NCBI RefSeq assembly: GCF_003432065.1
Contig: NZ_QWDE01000002.1
Location: 1 to 64,000 of the forward strand
Length of the DNA stretch: 64,000 bases
Direction of reading: 5' to 3'
Source of the DNA: Mucilaginibacter terrenus
GTDB lineage: Bacteria; Bacteroidota; Bacteroidia; Sphingobacteriales; Sphingobacteriaceae
Every line of letters begins with the position of its first letter. Within the stretch, counting starts at the first letter, position 1. The notes under the pieces are model-generated. The model worked only from the letters and a program-made list of their open reading frames with translations. It made no database searches and was not told the origin of the DNA. A program made the translations under genes and the position numbers. Positions 34,913-44,253 of the stretch are shown here, piece by piece.

Positions 34913-35044
34913 GTTCAGTAGAATGTTTAGTAAAGGTTAATACTTGGAGAACCAGCAACGAAATTAAATTAATTTTTGAAATTGTGGCATTTTGCTGCAA
35001 ATAAAGCTGGAAAAGGCATTTTTTTTAATTTTTTAAAAAAGCGC

Positions 35045-35074
35045 TTGCGTAATAAAAAACGAAGCGTATATTTG
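35045..35074 (+). promoter_or_regulatory. Promoter of tRNA-Asp
   Basis: TTG at 35045-35047 and TATATTTG at 35067-35074, with a 19-bp spacer, match the Bacteroidota consensus, 11 bp before the tRNA. Confidence 0.85.
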
Positions 35075-35085
35075 CAGTCCCAAAC

Positions 35086-35159
35086 GGAGTGGTAGTTCAG
35101 CTGGTTAGAATACATGCCTGTCACGCATGGGGTCGCGGGTTCGAGTCCCGTCCATTCCG
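35086..35159 (+). tRNA. tRNA-Asp (anticodon GTC)
   Basis: A 74-nt canonical cloverleaf is present: acceptor GGAGTGG with CCATTCC (one G:T pair), anticodon stem CATGC/GCATG with loop CTGTCAC, T-arm CGGGT..., and G73. CCA is not encoded. Its 3' end from 35138 is the attachment site of the integrated element, which restores the intact gene. Confidence 0.97.
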
Positions 35160-35164
35160 CTAAA
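35138..35164. other. attL: left attachment site in the tRNA-Asp 3' end
   Basis: These 27 bases recur exactly at 59430-59456 in direct orientation. They cover the T-arm, the 3' acceptor strand and five further bases (CTAAA after G73). Confidence 0.93.
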
Positions 35165-35183
35165 AGGGTAACAAAACCCATCG

Positions 35184-35218
35184 AAAGCGCTTAAATCAAT
35201 GATTTAGGCGCTTTTTTT
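35184..35218 (+). terminator. Element-borne terminator after tRNA-Asp
   Basis: AAAGCGCTTAAATC pairs with GATTTAGGCGCTTT (one G:T) around AAT, followed by a T run. It lies inside the element and now ends tRNA-Asp transcription. Confidence 0.85.
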
Positions 35219-35257
35219 ATGCCATAAATACCCGTTTCATACCAAGAAAAATGGATC

Positions 35258-35386
35258 ATTCGGTTACCTATTCGGTTACCTATTGAGATTCACTAAATTT
35301 GAGGTAACCGAATAGCTAATAATTGATTGATTTTGAATGAATTGCAAAGCAAATCATAGTAGTTCAAAACGTATTAATTCGGTAAC
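35258..35386. repeat. Left-end arm-type repeats ATTCGGTTACC
   Basis: ATTCGGTTACC occurs directly at 35258-35268 and 35270-35280, inverted at 35303-35313, and as a shortened variant at 35377-35386. The same motif is found near the right end. Location between attL and the integrase gene fits integrase or excisionase binding sites. Confidence 0.75.
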
Positions 35387-35403
35387 TAAAAATTCATGGT
35401 ATT

Positions 35404-36642
35404 ATGAAGAATTCGACAAGTTTTTCGGTCCTTTTCTGGACTAACAAAGCAAAAGCAGACAATAATGGCCTCGTACCTCTCTATGCAAGGGTTACGATAG
35501 GTGGTAAAAGAGCGGAGATATCCCTTAAAAAGAAACTGAATCTCAAAAAGTGGGACGTGCGAACAGGTTTTATGAAAGGCAGCGGAGAAGATGTGCGCAT
35601 AACTAACAAATATATCAATGAAGTTCGTAACGAGCTATTCGAGATCTACATGGAAATTAATAGAAGTGAGAAAAAGATTAGCGCGGACGACATCAAAATT
35701 AAGTTTACAGGCCAAATGAATGTTGATGTCCCAGGCAGAAGTTTATTGGAGGTCTTTGACGAACACAACCGGGAAATTGAAAGCCTTGTAGGTAAAGACT
35801 ATGTTAAAGCCACCGTAACTAAATATAGAACAATAAGGGGGAAGGTGAGCGACTTTATCATAAAGAAGTATAAAAAGCAAGATCTATTTCTTGACAGCCT
35901 TGATTTCACTTTTATAAGCAACTTTGAAAAACATCTTAAAATTCAAGAAGGTATTGAGCATAATACTGCGATGAGTTACATTAAAAGGTTAAAACGAATT
36001 TTGACTATTGCCGTTAATAATAGATGGGTCGCACATAATCCCTTCTTAGCATTTAAATGCACAAGCCGTAAGGTTTCCCGGACACATTTAACGGAGCATG
36101 AGCTATTCGTTCTTTCCTCGAAAGAGTTTAAAATTAAGCGACTGGAAGAGGTCAGGGATTGTTTTCTTTTTAGCTGTTATACCGGTTATGCTTTTGTGGA
36201 TGCGCAAAAATTAACATCGGCCCATATCCATAGAAGAAACAATGGTGAATTTTGGATTGAGACAAGCAGAACTAAAACGGAGATAGTCGCAAACGTACCA
36301 TTGCTCCCCCAGGCAATAGCAATTATTAAAAAATACAAAGACAATGATGTATGTACAGCATCCAACAGGCTGCTTCCAATTAAAAGCAATCAAAAAATGA
36401 ATGCCTACTTGAAAGAAATAGCCGATTTATGTGAGATCGAAAAAAATCTCACAACACATATTGCAAGACATACTTTTGCAACGACAGTAACCTTAGGCAA
36501 TGATGTACCTATTGAAACAGTTAGCAAGATGTTGGGGCATACTAAAATAACCACAACTCAAATTTATGCCCGTGTTCAAGAAAATAAAATAAGCCGCGAT
36601 ATGGCAGCACTGAACCGGAAATTAACGTATACAGAAATTTAA
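35404..36642 (+). CDS. int: Tyrosine recombinase/integrase of the element
   Basis: The 412-residue protein has the three-part layout of Bacteroidota integrases: an arm-binding N-terminal domain (FSVLFWTNKAKADNNGLVPLYARV), a SAM-like core-binding domain (about residues 115-205) and a catalytic domain (about 215-400). Catalytic residues are seen in LTTHIARHTFATTV (HxxR), LGHTKITTTQIYARV (His and nucleophile Tyr). The first catalytic Arg is not evident: the segment reads CYTGYAFVDAQKL, as in the CTnDOT-type enzymes where this Arg is replaced. It is read away from attL and would integrate and excise the element. Confidence 0.93.
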   Translation: MKNSTSFSVLFWTNKAKADNNGLVPLYARVTIGGKRAEISLKKKLNLKKWDVRTGFMKGSGEDVRITNKYINEVRNELFEIYMEINRSEKKISADDIKIKFTGQMNVDVPGRSLLEVFDEHNREIESLVGKDYVKATVTKYRTIRGKVSDFIIKKYKKQDLFLDSLDFTFISNFEKHLKIQEGIEHNTAMSYIKRLKRILTIAVNNRWVAHNPFLAFKCTSRKVSRTHLTEHELFVLSSKEFKIKRLEEVRDCFLFSCYTGYAFVDAQKLTSAHIHRRNNGEFWIETSRTKTEIVANVPLLPQAIAIIKKYKDNDVCTASNRLLPIKSNQKMNAYLKEIADLCEIEKNLTTHIARHTFATTVTLGNDVPIETVSKMLGHTKITTTQIYARVQENKISRDMAALNRKLTYTEI

Positions 36643-36793
36643 AAAACCGCTTTTTAACGAAAAAGGAATGTTACCTGGTTTGGGTCTTAATGGGGCTACC
36701 TACCACTGTAGGCCCAAGAAGTCAAACATTTTGATATGTAAACATTTGCATCACGTTTACTTTCAATTGTTTGGCATAGCCGAGAATTTAATT

Positions 36794-39700
36794 TTAAAAT
36801 TTTTTTATATTATCATCAGGCATTTGGTCTATTAATTTTCCATAAGGATCAATTCCCACGGAGACCGGTTTCCCTTTTACAACAAGGACAATCGAATGCG
36901 TTCCGCTCTTTAATTTCTGTTTTTTTACATATAACGGATTCAATTGCATCCGTCCGGTTTTATCCTCGGATGGTGCTGCAAATACCGCTAGGTCTACGTA
37001 ATCGTCCATGGGAGTAGAGACGTAGTTGCCTTTTCCAAGCAAATAAGACTTTTCTGCCTTAAGAATGATGGTGACTTTGTAATTATTTTTATCTAGCGGG
37101 GACGCCGTGACGCTAAGAATCTTATTGTTATAAAATGTTATTTTCTCCCACGTGTCTTTTAGATAGTATTGCAGCGAATCCGGTGTATGCATTTTTAGGT
37201 AACGATAAAGGTCTCTACTCCCTGCGTAAGGAGGATCTTTTTTAAAAGCATATTCATTTTTAAATCCTCTGAGCGCTGCGTTCATGTTTTCATCACCGAT
37301 AAGATCCCGTAAGCCGTATAACACCTGAGCGGCTTTCGTTTCCCACTCATACCATCGGTTTGCATTGATCAGTGGACGTTCAGGTTCCTGTCCGCGACTA
37401 TGCCAAAAAAGGTAATTCCAGATCTCCTCCTGCAGTATTTCACCCATATTCTCTTTACCATATTTACGTTCTATCATCACATAAGCATCGTACTTCGGCA
37501 GGCCGACAGAAATAACCTGTGAACCAACCGTATTATTTGGAGGTGTTTGAAAGATCCACCATTGTCTTGCAATGAGCTTTGACGCATCATAGTAACAATA
37601 GTCAAGCAAACCCTGGTGACTAAGATCAGCACTCCAGCCGGTATTTTCATTGTAGGTATTTAAGGTTGGATAGGAAGATGAGCCGCCGCTATAAATACTC
37701 GTTTCAACAAGCCGCAGGTCTTTATAAGGATAAGTGCCGTAAACCTTAGAGTAATACTTCAATCCATCCTCCATCGCATTCATAAACCGCCAGGTATTGA
37801 TCGACTGGACAGGGTTATAGTAAATACTTGTTTTTACGTTATGCAAGCTGTCAATTTTTACATTACCTGAAGATACTGAATATCTTGCTGACAAGATTTT
37901 AAACGACGGGTAAAGGCCGGGGCTTTGCTGCACGTAATGGTAATAATTACGGCCATTTTGTTTCCATGTCTTTTGCAACTCTCCGGGTGCGATGGCGGTT
38001 TGGTCGCCCGCGGTGCTGACAGTAATGTCGAGGCTGTATAAATCTGCCGCTGAACCCATGATTAAAGTGCTCTTTCCGACGGGATCATTTTGGGATACCT
38101 CTTTATCCGTTTTTGGACTGAGGCCGAAACGTTTCCGCTCATAGTTACTACCCAGTTCCTCGCCTTCATCATATCCTAACCCGGGTATTCCTCCGCTGAA
38201 GTATGTGCCATTATGGAGAATGTCACCGCTATAAGAATCATTCTGAAATCCTTTATGTTTGACAACAGAGTTCATTTCAACCACAACAGAATCATGCGGT
38301 GCAAGCGCCCTGGCAAAGCTATAGATACGGAAATCAGCGGTATCTCTTTCCGGCCTAAACCAGTTAAACTTGCCGCGGGCATAGGTTAGCGGAACGGTGT
38401 AATCCATATCTTTTCCTTCAATTTTGAGGTCATATGTGATGCCTTCACCATCAAGCAGCATTTTTGAAATAGGTTTATCCGTTTTATTGACTAAGGTGAA
38501 ATAGGCATGTGTTTTAGCCTCCAGCTTATTAGGAAAAAGGTCGACTACCAATTTTATACTGGTTAATTTTGGCAGCGGTAGGTTTTCATACCGCTTTAAT
38601 GTTCTTTCGTAATCCACCGCACGCTTGTCGGATTCGGCACCTGTCAGGTAGCTATTTAAATAGCTTACATTATAATAGATGTATGACCCTGCGGCGAGAA
38701 AACATACCGTTACGGCGAAGGCCATCCATTTCGTTTTGCGGTCAAAGCGTTCCCTGGCCAGTTGCCATCTCTCTTTAAAGGACGATGAAATGCCACGATA
38801 ATAAAACAATGCTGACATAATAATGAGTAATCCACCGGCCAGTAGCCAGTAAATGTTAAACCATAATACCGGGGTCAACATATGGCCGATGCCATCCATA
38901 TCGGATATTGAATAATTCGGAGGATAAGAGTATAAAAACAAATTGTAATTAAACACGCCAGTTATGTGCGCGAAGAACAGGACGATCCAGATGGCGATGC
39001 CAACGCCATGTGCGGCAAACTTATTATTGATCACCACGTGTATCACATAAGCAAACACCACCATTTCCAGGAAACGCGGTAGCATGAGCACAAATACGTC
39101 CAGCAAATAAACTAATAGGTTAAACTGGTAATATCCTTTTATAACCTGGATGAAAATTCCAAGGAACATGGGTATAGTGGACAGGAAAGTCCCCAAGACA
39201 AGAAGGCTTAACAATCTGGAACCATTCAACACCCAGTTTGGGGCCGGGAGTGAATCGTTAATGTAAGCATATCGTGTTGTCCTGTCACGGTGAACGGTCT
39301 CGCCTGTATAAAAGATGATGATGAAAAATATGAAGAACAGGAAATTATCATAAAAGATCACCAGCAAGGAAACGGTACGCGGCAGGTTGGGCACACGATA
39401 AAAACTATCCCCCAGGTAAAATATGAAGCCAAGAAAGGTAAGCCCGCAGCCGATAATGATCCAAAAATAGTTGTCCCGGATGATATTTGACAATTCGGTT
39501 TTGGTTAGCGTAAGTAAGGTCCTGATATTATATTTGCCGGCAAAGCTGGTTGAGACTTTTGGCCGCTGCGCACTTCGGTTAACGATTTCATCTTTGATGA
39601 TCTTCTTATCCCTTTTACCGCTAAAAAAATCTGCAAAATTAAACCGGAGATAACTGAATAACAAAAGTGCGAAACCTATACCCGGCCACAGCAGGCGATT

Positions 39701-40426
39701 GATTAAAAGCACCCCTTCAAAACTTACCGTAGAAATGTTTTTAAGATAGTCATCAGCCTGATTGACCTGCATGCGTACTCCGTTAAAGGCAAATGGGTCG
39801 GCCAGTTTTATTACCATCTCGTTACTGGAATGAGCAAGAAAAAAGGTGGCTATTAAATAACCCAAAAACAGAATAGTGCCACCGCTGTAAATCACTTTAA
39901 TATTACGGGTAAGCGCGACCAAGCCATAAAATAAGGACGAGGTAAATACAAGATTAGGTACACCGATCAGCAGAAATGGCTGTAAATAGTATATTAATTT
40001 ATTGGGACCGTAACGACCGGCGTCGTTAAGACCGAGTAGGGGCCCCAGGAATGTGCCGATGTATGCGCCAAACATCACTGCGCTGCCAATAATTAGAACA
40101 AACAATAATGAACTGCAGTATCTCCCCCAAAAATACCCTGCCTTTGTGATCGGGTAAGTGAGATAATAATCTTTCGTATTATACTCGATATCTTTATACA
40201 ATGGCATGCCCATTATTGCCGACGTCACGAGCATCATAATGATGCTTAACCACGCATACGTCCGGGCGATCATCATCGGGCTGTTAAAATGTTCTTTTTC
40301 GCCGGCCGGAAGTGCACCTGCTGAAAATGAGAAGATTACGAAAAGTAATACAGCTAAAAAATAAACATAAACCGCCGGTCTCCTGAGGCGGTTCTGCGCC
40401 TCAAAAACAAATATTTTCCAAAACAT
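36794..40426 (-). CDS. ABC-2 type permease fused to an inactive M1 aminopeptidase-like domain
   Basis: This 1210-residue protein has about 12 membrane helices in its first 575 residues, arranged as two ABC-2 permease units, then a large extracytoplasmic region that follows the M1 metallopeptidase layout (an N-terminal beta domain from about 620, a gluzincin-like domain from about 850). The zinc-site HExxH is lost: the matching segment reads ASKLIARQWW (near residue 945), and the distal Glu motif reads SVGLPKYDAY. All metal ligands and the catalytic Glu are therefore replaced. It pairs with the ATPase gene 21 bp upstream. It may bind peptides rather than cut them. Confidence 0.85.
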   Translation of the reverse strand: MFWKIFVFEAQNRLRRPAVYVYFLAVLLFVIFSFSAGALPAGEKEHFNSPMMIARTYAWLSIIMMLVTSAIMGMPLYKDIEYNTKDYYLTYPITKAGYFWGRYCSSLLFVLIIGSAVMFGAYIGTFLGPLLGLNDAGRYGPNKLIYYLQPFLLIGVPNLVFTSSLFYGLVALTRNIKVIYSGGTILFLGYLIATFFLAHSSNEMVIKLADPFAFNGVRMQVNQADDYLKNISTVSFEGVLLINRLLWPGIGFALLLFSYLRFNFADFFSGKRDKKIIKDEIVNRSAQRPKVSTSFAGKYNIRTLLTLTKTELSNIIRDNYFWIIIGCGLTFLGFIFYLGDSFYRVPNLPRTVSLLVIFYDNFLFFIFFIIIFYTGETVHRDRTTRYAYINDSLPAPNWVLNGSRLLSLLVLGTFLSTIPMFLGIFIQVIKGYYQFNLLVYLLDVFVLMLPRFLEMVVFAYVIHVVINNKFAAHGVGIAIWIVLFFAHITGVFNYNLFLYSYPPNYSISDMDGIGHMLTPVLWFNIYWLLAGGLLIIMSALFYYRGISSSFKERWQLARERFDRKTKWMAFAVTVCFLAAGSYIYYNVSYLNSYLTGAESDKRAVDYERTLKRYENLPLPKLTSIKLVVDLFPNKLEAKTHAYFTLVNKTDKPISKMLLDGEGITYDLKIEGKDMDYTVPLTYARGKFNWFRPERDTADFRIYSFARALAPHDSVVVEMNSVVKHKGFQNDSYSGDILHNGTYFSGGIPGLGYDEGEELGSNYERKRFGLSPKTDKEVSQNDPVGKSTLIMGSAADLYSLDITVSTAGDQTAIAPGELQKTWKQNGRNYYHYVQQSPGLYPSFKILSARYSVSSGNVKIDSLHNVKTSIYYNPVQSINTWRFMNAMEDGLKYYSKVYGTYPYKDLRLVETSIYSGGSSSYPTLNTYNENTGWSADLSHQGLLDYCYYDASKLIARQWWIFQTPPNNTVGSQVISVGLPKYDAYVMIERKYGKENMGEILQEEIWNYLFWHSRGQEPERPLINANRWYEWETKAAQVLYGLRDLIGDENMNAALRGFKNEYAFKKDPPYAGSRDLYRYLKMHTPDSLQYYLKDTWEKITFYNNKILSVTASPLDKNNYKVTIILKAEKSYLLGKGNYVSTPMDDYVDLAVFAAPSEDKTGRMQLNPLYVKKQKLKSGTHSIVLVVKGKPVSVGIDPYGKLIDQMPDDNIKKF

Positions 40427-40447
40427 AATCTATTTTTTAGTGGTGGT

Positions 40448-41335
40448 TTAAATAGTATTTACATCAACACGGGTCGCAATATTGCTAAAGTATACGTCTT
40501 CCAAATTAGGCGTTGCAGGTAAAAAACCCTTCCCTGGATCGCTTTCATGTAATACGCGGATATGCAATTTCCCTGTTTTTAGCTGAGTGGATATGACGGT
40601 AAAATCATCCTGGTAAAAGCTCAGCTCTTGTTTGGAGATCGCTTTGGTGAAGATCTTTCCTTCCATTTCTTTCACGGCGTTATCAGGCTGGCCGGCATAA
40701 AGCACTTCGCCCTGGCAGATGATCGCGAAGTTGGAGCAAAGCGTGCTGACATCTTCCACAATATGGGTGGAAAGAATAACGATCGTATTTTCGCCCAGCT
40801 GACTTAAAAGATTATAAAAGCGGTTTCGTTCTGCAGGGTCTAGGCCGGCGGTCGGTTCATCAACAATAATAAGTTTTGGGTTCCCTATCAGTGCCTGGGC
40901 GATACCAAATCGCTGCTTCATCCCTCCTGAGTAAGTGCCAAGGCTTTTCTTTTTATCTTTTGATAGGTTTACATTATCCAGTAATGCAGCAACAAGTTCT
41001 TTTCTTTCACTTTTATTGCCTACCCCCTTCAATTGCGCGATATGGTCCAGCATCCTTTCGGCTGATATCTTCGGGTATACCCCAAATTCCTGCGGCAGGT
41101 AACCCAGTAGTTGCCTAACTTTCGTTTTATCCTGCAGAACGTTCAGATCATCCAAAAAAATGCTTCCGCTGTCTGCTTCCTGTAGCGTGGCGATCGTTCG
41201 CATTAAGGATGATTTGCCCGCACCGTTCGGCCCAAGTAAACCGAACATACCGTTACTTAAATTAAGTGAAACATCTTTCAATGCCTTTACCCCGTTGGAG
41301 TAAGTTTTTGAAAGGGAATTGATGGTTAATTGCAT
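40448..41335 (-). CDS. ABC transporter ATP-binding protein (partner of the M1-like permease)
   Basis: The 295-residue ATPase has Walker A GLLGPNGAGKSSLMRT (residues 33-48), the Q-loop in GYLPQEFGVYPKIS, signature YSGGMKQRFGIAQAL, Walker B LIIVDEPTAGLDP and the switch His in ILSTHIVEDV. The C-terminal 80 residues form an accessory domain. It sits directly upstream of the permease/M1-like gene and downstream of the GIN-domain gene, in the five-gene GntR-containing operon that reads leftwards from 44104. Confidence 0.93.
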   Translation of the reverse strand: MQLTINSLSKTYSNGVKALKDVSLNLSNGMFGLLGPNGAGKSSLMRTIATLQEADSGSIFLDDLNVLQDKTKVRQLLGYLPQEFGVYPKISAERMLDHIAQLKGVGNKSERKELVAALLDNVNLSKDKKKSLGTYSGGMKQRFGIAQALIGNPKLIIVDEPTAGLDPAERNRFYNLLSQLGENTIVILSTHIVEDVSTLCSNFAIICQGEVLYAGQPDNAVKEMEGKIFTKAISKQELSFYQDDFTVISTQLKTGKLHIRVLHESDPGKGFLPATPNLEDVYFSNIATRVDVNTI

Positions 41336-41352
41336 TCGACTTGGATAAATGG

Positions 41353-42093
41353 TTATTGCTTTTTAAATAAGTTCTGGGACTGCGCACCGATGGTCAATTT
41401 GGCGCTATCAGCTAAATGATAACGGATATTTTCGATTCCGCTGTTACTGAGTAGGAGCTCACTGCGGTTCAGAATTTCAAAGTTTGCGTTTTTTAGCCGG
41501 TTGCCTTTCAACAGGTTGATCTTTGAACCGCTTCCGGGGCTTTTCCCTACCGTAGCGTTTACATTTACCAATTCATTATTTGCAAGTTCCACCATACTGC
41601 CATCGTCCTGCGAGATCGTCAAACTATCTTGTTTAAATCCGTCTACCAAAACTTTGCGCATGTTCCAGCTGTTGTAATTTACCGTATCTGTAACCCTGAT
41701 ATCTTTACTGACGGTATAGGTTGCACCGGCGTGTACAGCAGATAATCTTGGGCAGGAAATCACGATTAGGTATGGATTGACATTCCATAAATATTCTTTA
41801 TCATATACGGCCTTTATGACTAGCTTTCTACCTTCCTGGGAAATTTTTATATTAGTTAATGCCGCGGCATCAGCTATTATTTTGAATGGCCCTTGTACAA
41901 ATTTGACATTGGCTGCAGTAGAAGACACAAGATCTACCGCGTCAAAATCTTTAAAATTTAATTTTACAAAGTCCTTATATGGATCTTTATAACGGCCACT
42001 GATGAATTCGGCTTTTAATAGATTATCATAACCCAGCTGCGAAACAACGATCAGTAGCAGAGCAAGTATTATTAATCGGTTACTTGTTTTCAT
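41353..42093 (-). CDS. Secreted GIN-domain-like (DUF2807) protein
   Basis: The 246-residue protein has an N-terminal hydrophobic signal/anchor (LIILALLLIVVSQLGYDNLL) followed by short beta-rich repeats of the GIN/DUF2807 kind (FDAVDLVSSTAANVKFVQG, GRKLVIKAVYDKEY, YLIVISCPRLSAVHAGATYTV, and a stretch of SMVELANNELVNVNATV). Such proteins fold as right-handed beta helices outside the cytoplasm, and their role is unknown. The ATG overlaps the end of the GntR regulator gene by 14 bp, so it is translationally coupled in the operon. Confidence 0.7.
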   Translation of the reverse strand: MKTSNRLIILALLLIVVSQLGYDNLLKAEFISGRYKDPYKDFVKLNFKDFDAVDLVSSTAANVKFVQGPFKIIADAAALTNIKISQEGRKLVIKAVYDKEYLWNVNPYLIVISCPRLSAVHAGATYTVSKDIRVTDTVNYNSWNMRKVLVDGFKQDSLTISQDDGSMVELANNELVNVNATVGKSPGSGSKINLLKGNRLKNANFEILNRSELLLSNSGIENIRYHLADSAKLTIGAQSQNLFKKQ

Positions 42094-42481
42094 TTTGTTG
42101 GTTTATGGGCTGTTTGTAATTTTCGGATATAAACTTTTCATAGCGTTCCTGCAAGTCCTGCAAACCAATATCCAACAGGAAAATATTACGGAAAAACTCC
42201 GGGAGGTCTTGTGCTACAAAACGCTCTTTTCGGTAAGCTTTTACTTTGTCAAGACCATCGACTGCAACGAATAAGCCAAGGCCCCTTTTATTGGTCACCA
42301 CGCCCTGCTGTTGTAGGAATTCATATGATCGCAAGATCGTATTGGGATTAACCTCCAGTTCAACCGCAAGGTCACGAACAGAAGGAATTTTATGCTCCGC
42401 TTTCCACTTGCCTAGCAAAATGTGTTCACTTATATAGGCGGCAATTTGCAGGTATATCGCCTCGTTATCTCTAAACTCCAT
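42080..42481 (-). CDS. GntR-family regulator (YtrA-like)
   Basis: The 133-residue protein has an N-terminal winged HTH with the GntR pattern (AIYLQIAAYISEHILLGKWKAEHKIPSVRDLAVELEVNPNTILRSYEFLQQQGVV, described over residues 7-62) and a short C-terminal helical tail instead of a large effector domain, typical of the YtrA subfamily. YtrA regulators usually repress the ABC transporter operon in which they lie, as is seen here. ATG 42481 is chosen over 42526. The operator is not identified. Confidence 0.9.
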   Translation of the reverse strand: MEFRDNEAIYLQIAAYISEHILLGKWKAEHKIPSVRDLAVELEVNPNTILRSYEFLQQQGVVTNKRGLGLFVAVDGLDKVKAYRKERFVAQDLPEFFRNIFLLDIGLQDLQERYEKFISENYKQPINQQNENK

Positions 42482-42483
42482 AA

Positions 42484-43263
42484 TTATACCTGTTTTTCTG
42501 TTAAGCGGAAATATGCGGCAACCCACAAAATCAGGATGAACGTTATCACCGTGTATTGTGTTATCCAGTCATAGTGAGGGGGCGTCCTGATCACGATGTT
42601 ATGCATTTGTTCGGTAAACCTCATTTCTCCAAACGGTACATTAGGCCTTACTTTCTGACCCGTCATCAAGCCAAGCAGATACTTATTGCTTATCATCATC
42701 AAAGCGATCGTTATGAAAAACGCAAATGCCGTTTTTATAAAGTGTAGTTTGTTGAAATGGATGGCACCATAAAAAGAAACCGCCTGTAATAAACCATATA
42801 CAATGTATATCTTGAATCCCGCAGGATTATCAGCGATAATACTGAATATCCTTGCATGTTCCCCCCCGGGCTTTAACCGAAGCAAGAAAATCAGCACTCC
42901 GTAAAAACTTGCCGTATAAATGATTAAAAACAATGGAAATGAATAAACCCATGCGACCAGGTATTTTTCAAAGTGCGAGGCCGGCAGTGTTAGAGCTGAA
43001 ACGGACTTCTTCTTTTCGCCATAGTCAGCAAAAAGGGTACTTGTGAAAATGGTTCCTGCAGCAAGCATCACCATAACGTATAATGTAATCTGAAAGCTGA
43101 CGTTCATCTCATCCGGAAGTGCGTAGATAAAAAGAATCCCTCCTAATAATAAAACACCAATAAGTACAGCCCAGCTCATGAAGTAGGTTTTATAATGGTC
43201 AGCCGTGTGTTTGATGAACAGCCGGCCAAAACGGTTATAGCTGAATGAAGAGGTCAGTGCCAT
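42484..43263 (-). CDS. ABC transporter permease-like membrane protein
   Basis: The 259-residue protein has six membrane helices (about residues 25-45, 55-75, 105-130, 150-170, 180-200 and 232-250) with no enzymatic motif. Gene order ATPase-membrane protein-GntR strongly suggests it is the permease for the ATPase ending at 43265, with which it is separated by only 1 bp. Proteins of this type are common next to YtrA-like regulators in Bacteroidota. The transported substrate is not predictable; peptide antibiotics are one possibility, by analogy with ytr operons. Confidence 0.75.
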   Translation of the reverse strand: MALTSSFSYNRFGRLFIKHTADHYKTYFMSWAVLIGVLLLGGILFIYALPDEMNVSFQITLYVMVMLAAGTIFTSTLFADYGEKKKSVSALTLPASHFEKYLVAWVYSFPLFLIIYTASFYGVLIFLLRLKPGGEHARIFSIIADNPAGFKIYIVYGLLQAVSFYGAIHFNKLHFIKTAFAFFITIALMMISNKYLLGLMTGQKVRPNVPFGEMRFTEQMHNIVIRTPPHYDWITQYTVITFILILWVAAYFRLTEKQV

Positions 43264-43264
43264 A

Positions 43265-44104
43265 TTATTTGGATGAATTGATAAAATCTAAGAGAGTTGT
43301 ATTGCCGCTGATGACCGCGTTAAATAGCAGTTCCAGATCTACTTTGCTGAATAAGCCCTTGTGATTTTTTAAGATTGCATTTTTGCCCCGAAAATCTTTT
43401 TCTTCATATAACACGGGTAAGCCCTCCGTAGCGGGGTAAATCCCAAAAGTAAGTAGAGCTGCGAGCTTATCAAGAGATTGGTTGACGACAATGTCGCGGT
43501 TATCTAATATTAATAAAGTATCTATCAGATTATCTAAATCTCTCACCTGGTGCGTAGAGATCACTATACAGCGGTCTTCGGTTAACACCGATGCAATGAG
43601 TTTTCGAAATTGGGCTTTCGAAGGGATATCAAGGCCATTTGTTGGCTCATCCAGGATCAACAGTCCAGTATTTGTTGCCAGGCCAAATGCGATCAAAGCT
43701 TTTTTTTGCTGCCCGAATGATTGCTGATCCATTTCTGCAGCCACGTCAACGTCAAATACATTCAAAAAATGGTAGAAATCAGACTTACTGAATTTGGGGT
43801 AAAAGGCGGCGGTACTTGCGGCAAACTTTTCACAAGACAGCGAGGGTGCATAAAGATCCTCGGCCAGAAAATAAATATCGGAAAGTACAGCGACCGGCCG
43901 CCTTGCAACGTTAACACCATTGTATAGGCAACTGCCTTTTGTTGGAAAAGCTAGCCCGGTGATATTTTTTAGTAAGGTCGATTTGCCTGCGCCATTTTTC
44001 CCTAATAAGCCGTATATATGGCCTTTTTTAAGCTCCAGATCAAGTCCCTGAAATAATAGTTTCTTTTTAGCATAGCCGAATTCTAATCCTTTAACTTCTA
44101 TCAT
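43265..44104 (-). CDS. ABC transporter ATP-binding protein, first gene of the operon
   Basis: The 279-residue ATPase has Walker A GLLGKNGAGKSTLLKN, a Q-loop region around VAVLSDIYFLAEDL, signature-like SFGQQKKALIAFGLA (a degenerate LSGGQ), Walker B LLILDEPTNGLDIPSKAQF and switch His in VISTHQVRDLD. ATG 44104 is preferred to 44131, because it begins the domain (MIEVKGLEFGY) and the upstream start would overlap the promoter. It heads the operon ATPase-permease-GntR-GIN protein-ATPase-permease/M1, whose genes are separated by 1-21 bp or overlap. Confidence 0.9.
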   Translation of the reverse strand: MIEVKGLEFGYAKKKLLFQGLDLELKKGHIYGLLGKNGAGKSTLLKNITGLAFPTKGSCLYNGVNVARRPVAVLSDIYFLAEDLYAPSLSCEKFAASTAAFYPKFSKSDFYHFLNVFDVDVAAEMDQQSFGQQKKALIAFGLATNTGLLILDEPTNGLDIPSKAQFRKLIASVLTEDRCIVISTHQVRDLDNLIDTLLILDNRDIVVNQSLDKLAALLTFGIYPATEGLPVLYEEKDFRGKNAILKNHKGLFSKVDLELLFNAVISGNTTLLDFINSSK

Positions 44105-44133
44105 ATATAGTGTCTTAGTTACATAGGTCACTG

Positions 44134-44163
44134 CAAATATATTACTAATCTAATCATTCGCAA
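44134..44163 (-). promoter_or_regulatory. Promoter of the GntR/ABC operon
   Basis: On the minus strand TTG (plus 44161-44163) and TATATTTG (plus 44134-44141) have a 19-bp spacer. The start of transcription would fall near 44128, about 25 nt ahead of ATG 44104. Confidence 0.8.
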
Positions 44164-44253
44164 GTTTTGTAATTTTTTTTGCAACATCTTTCGGCCACTT
44201 TATCCAACATTCCTACAGAATATACCCTTAAATAGCATCAAATTAAGGTAGCT

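Noticed and set aside
34809..35181. Minus-strand frames over the xylB upstream region and tRNA-Asp
   Set aside because: One runs through the tRNA gene and both have low-quality sequence; the tRNA and promoter explain the region.
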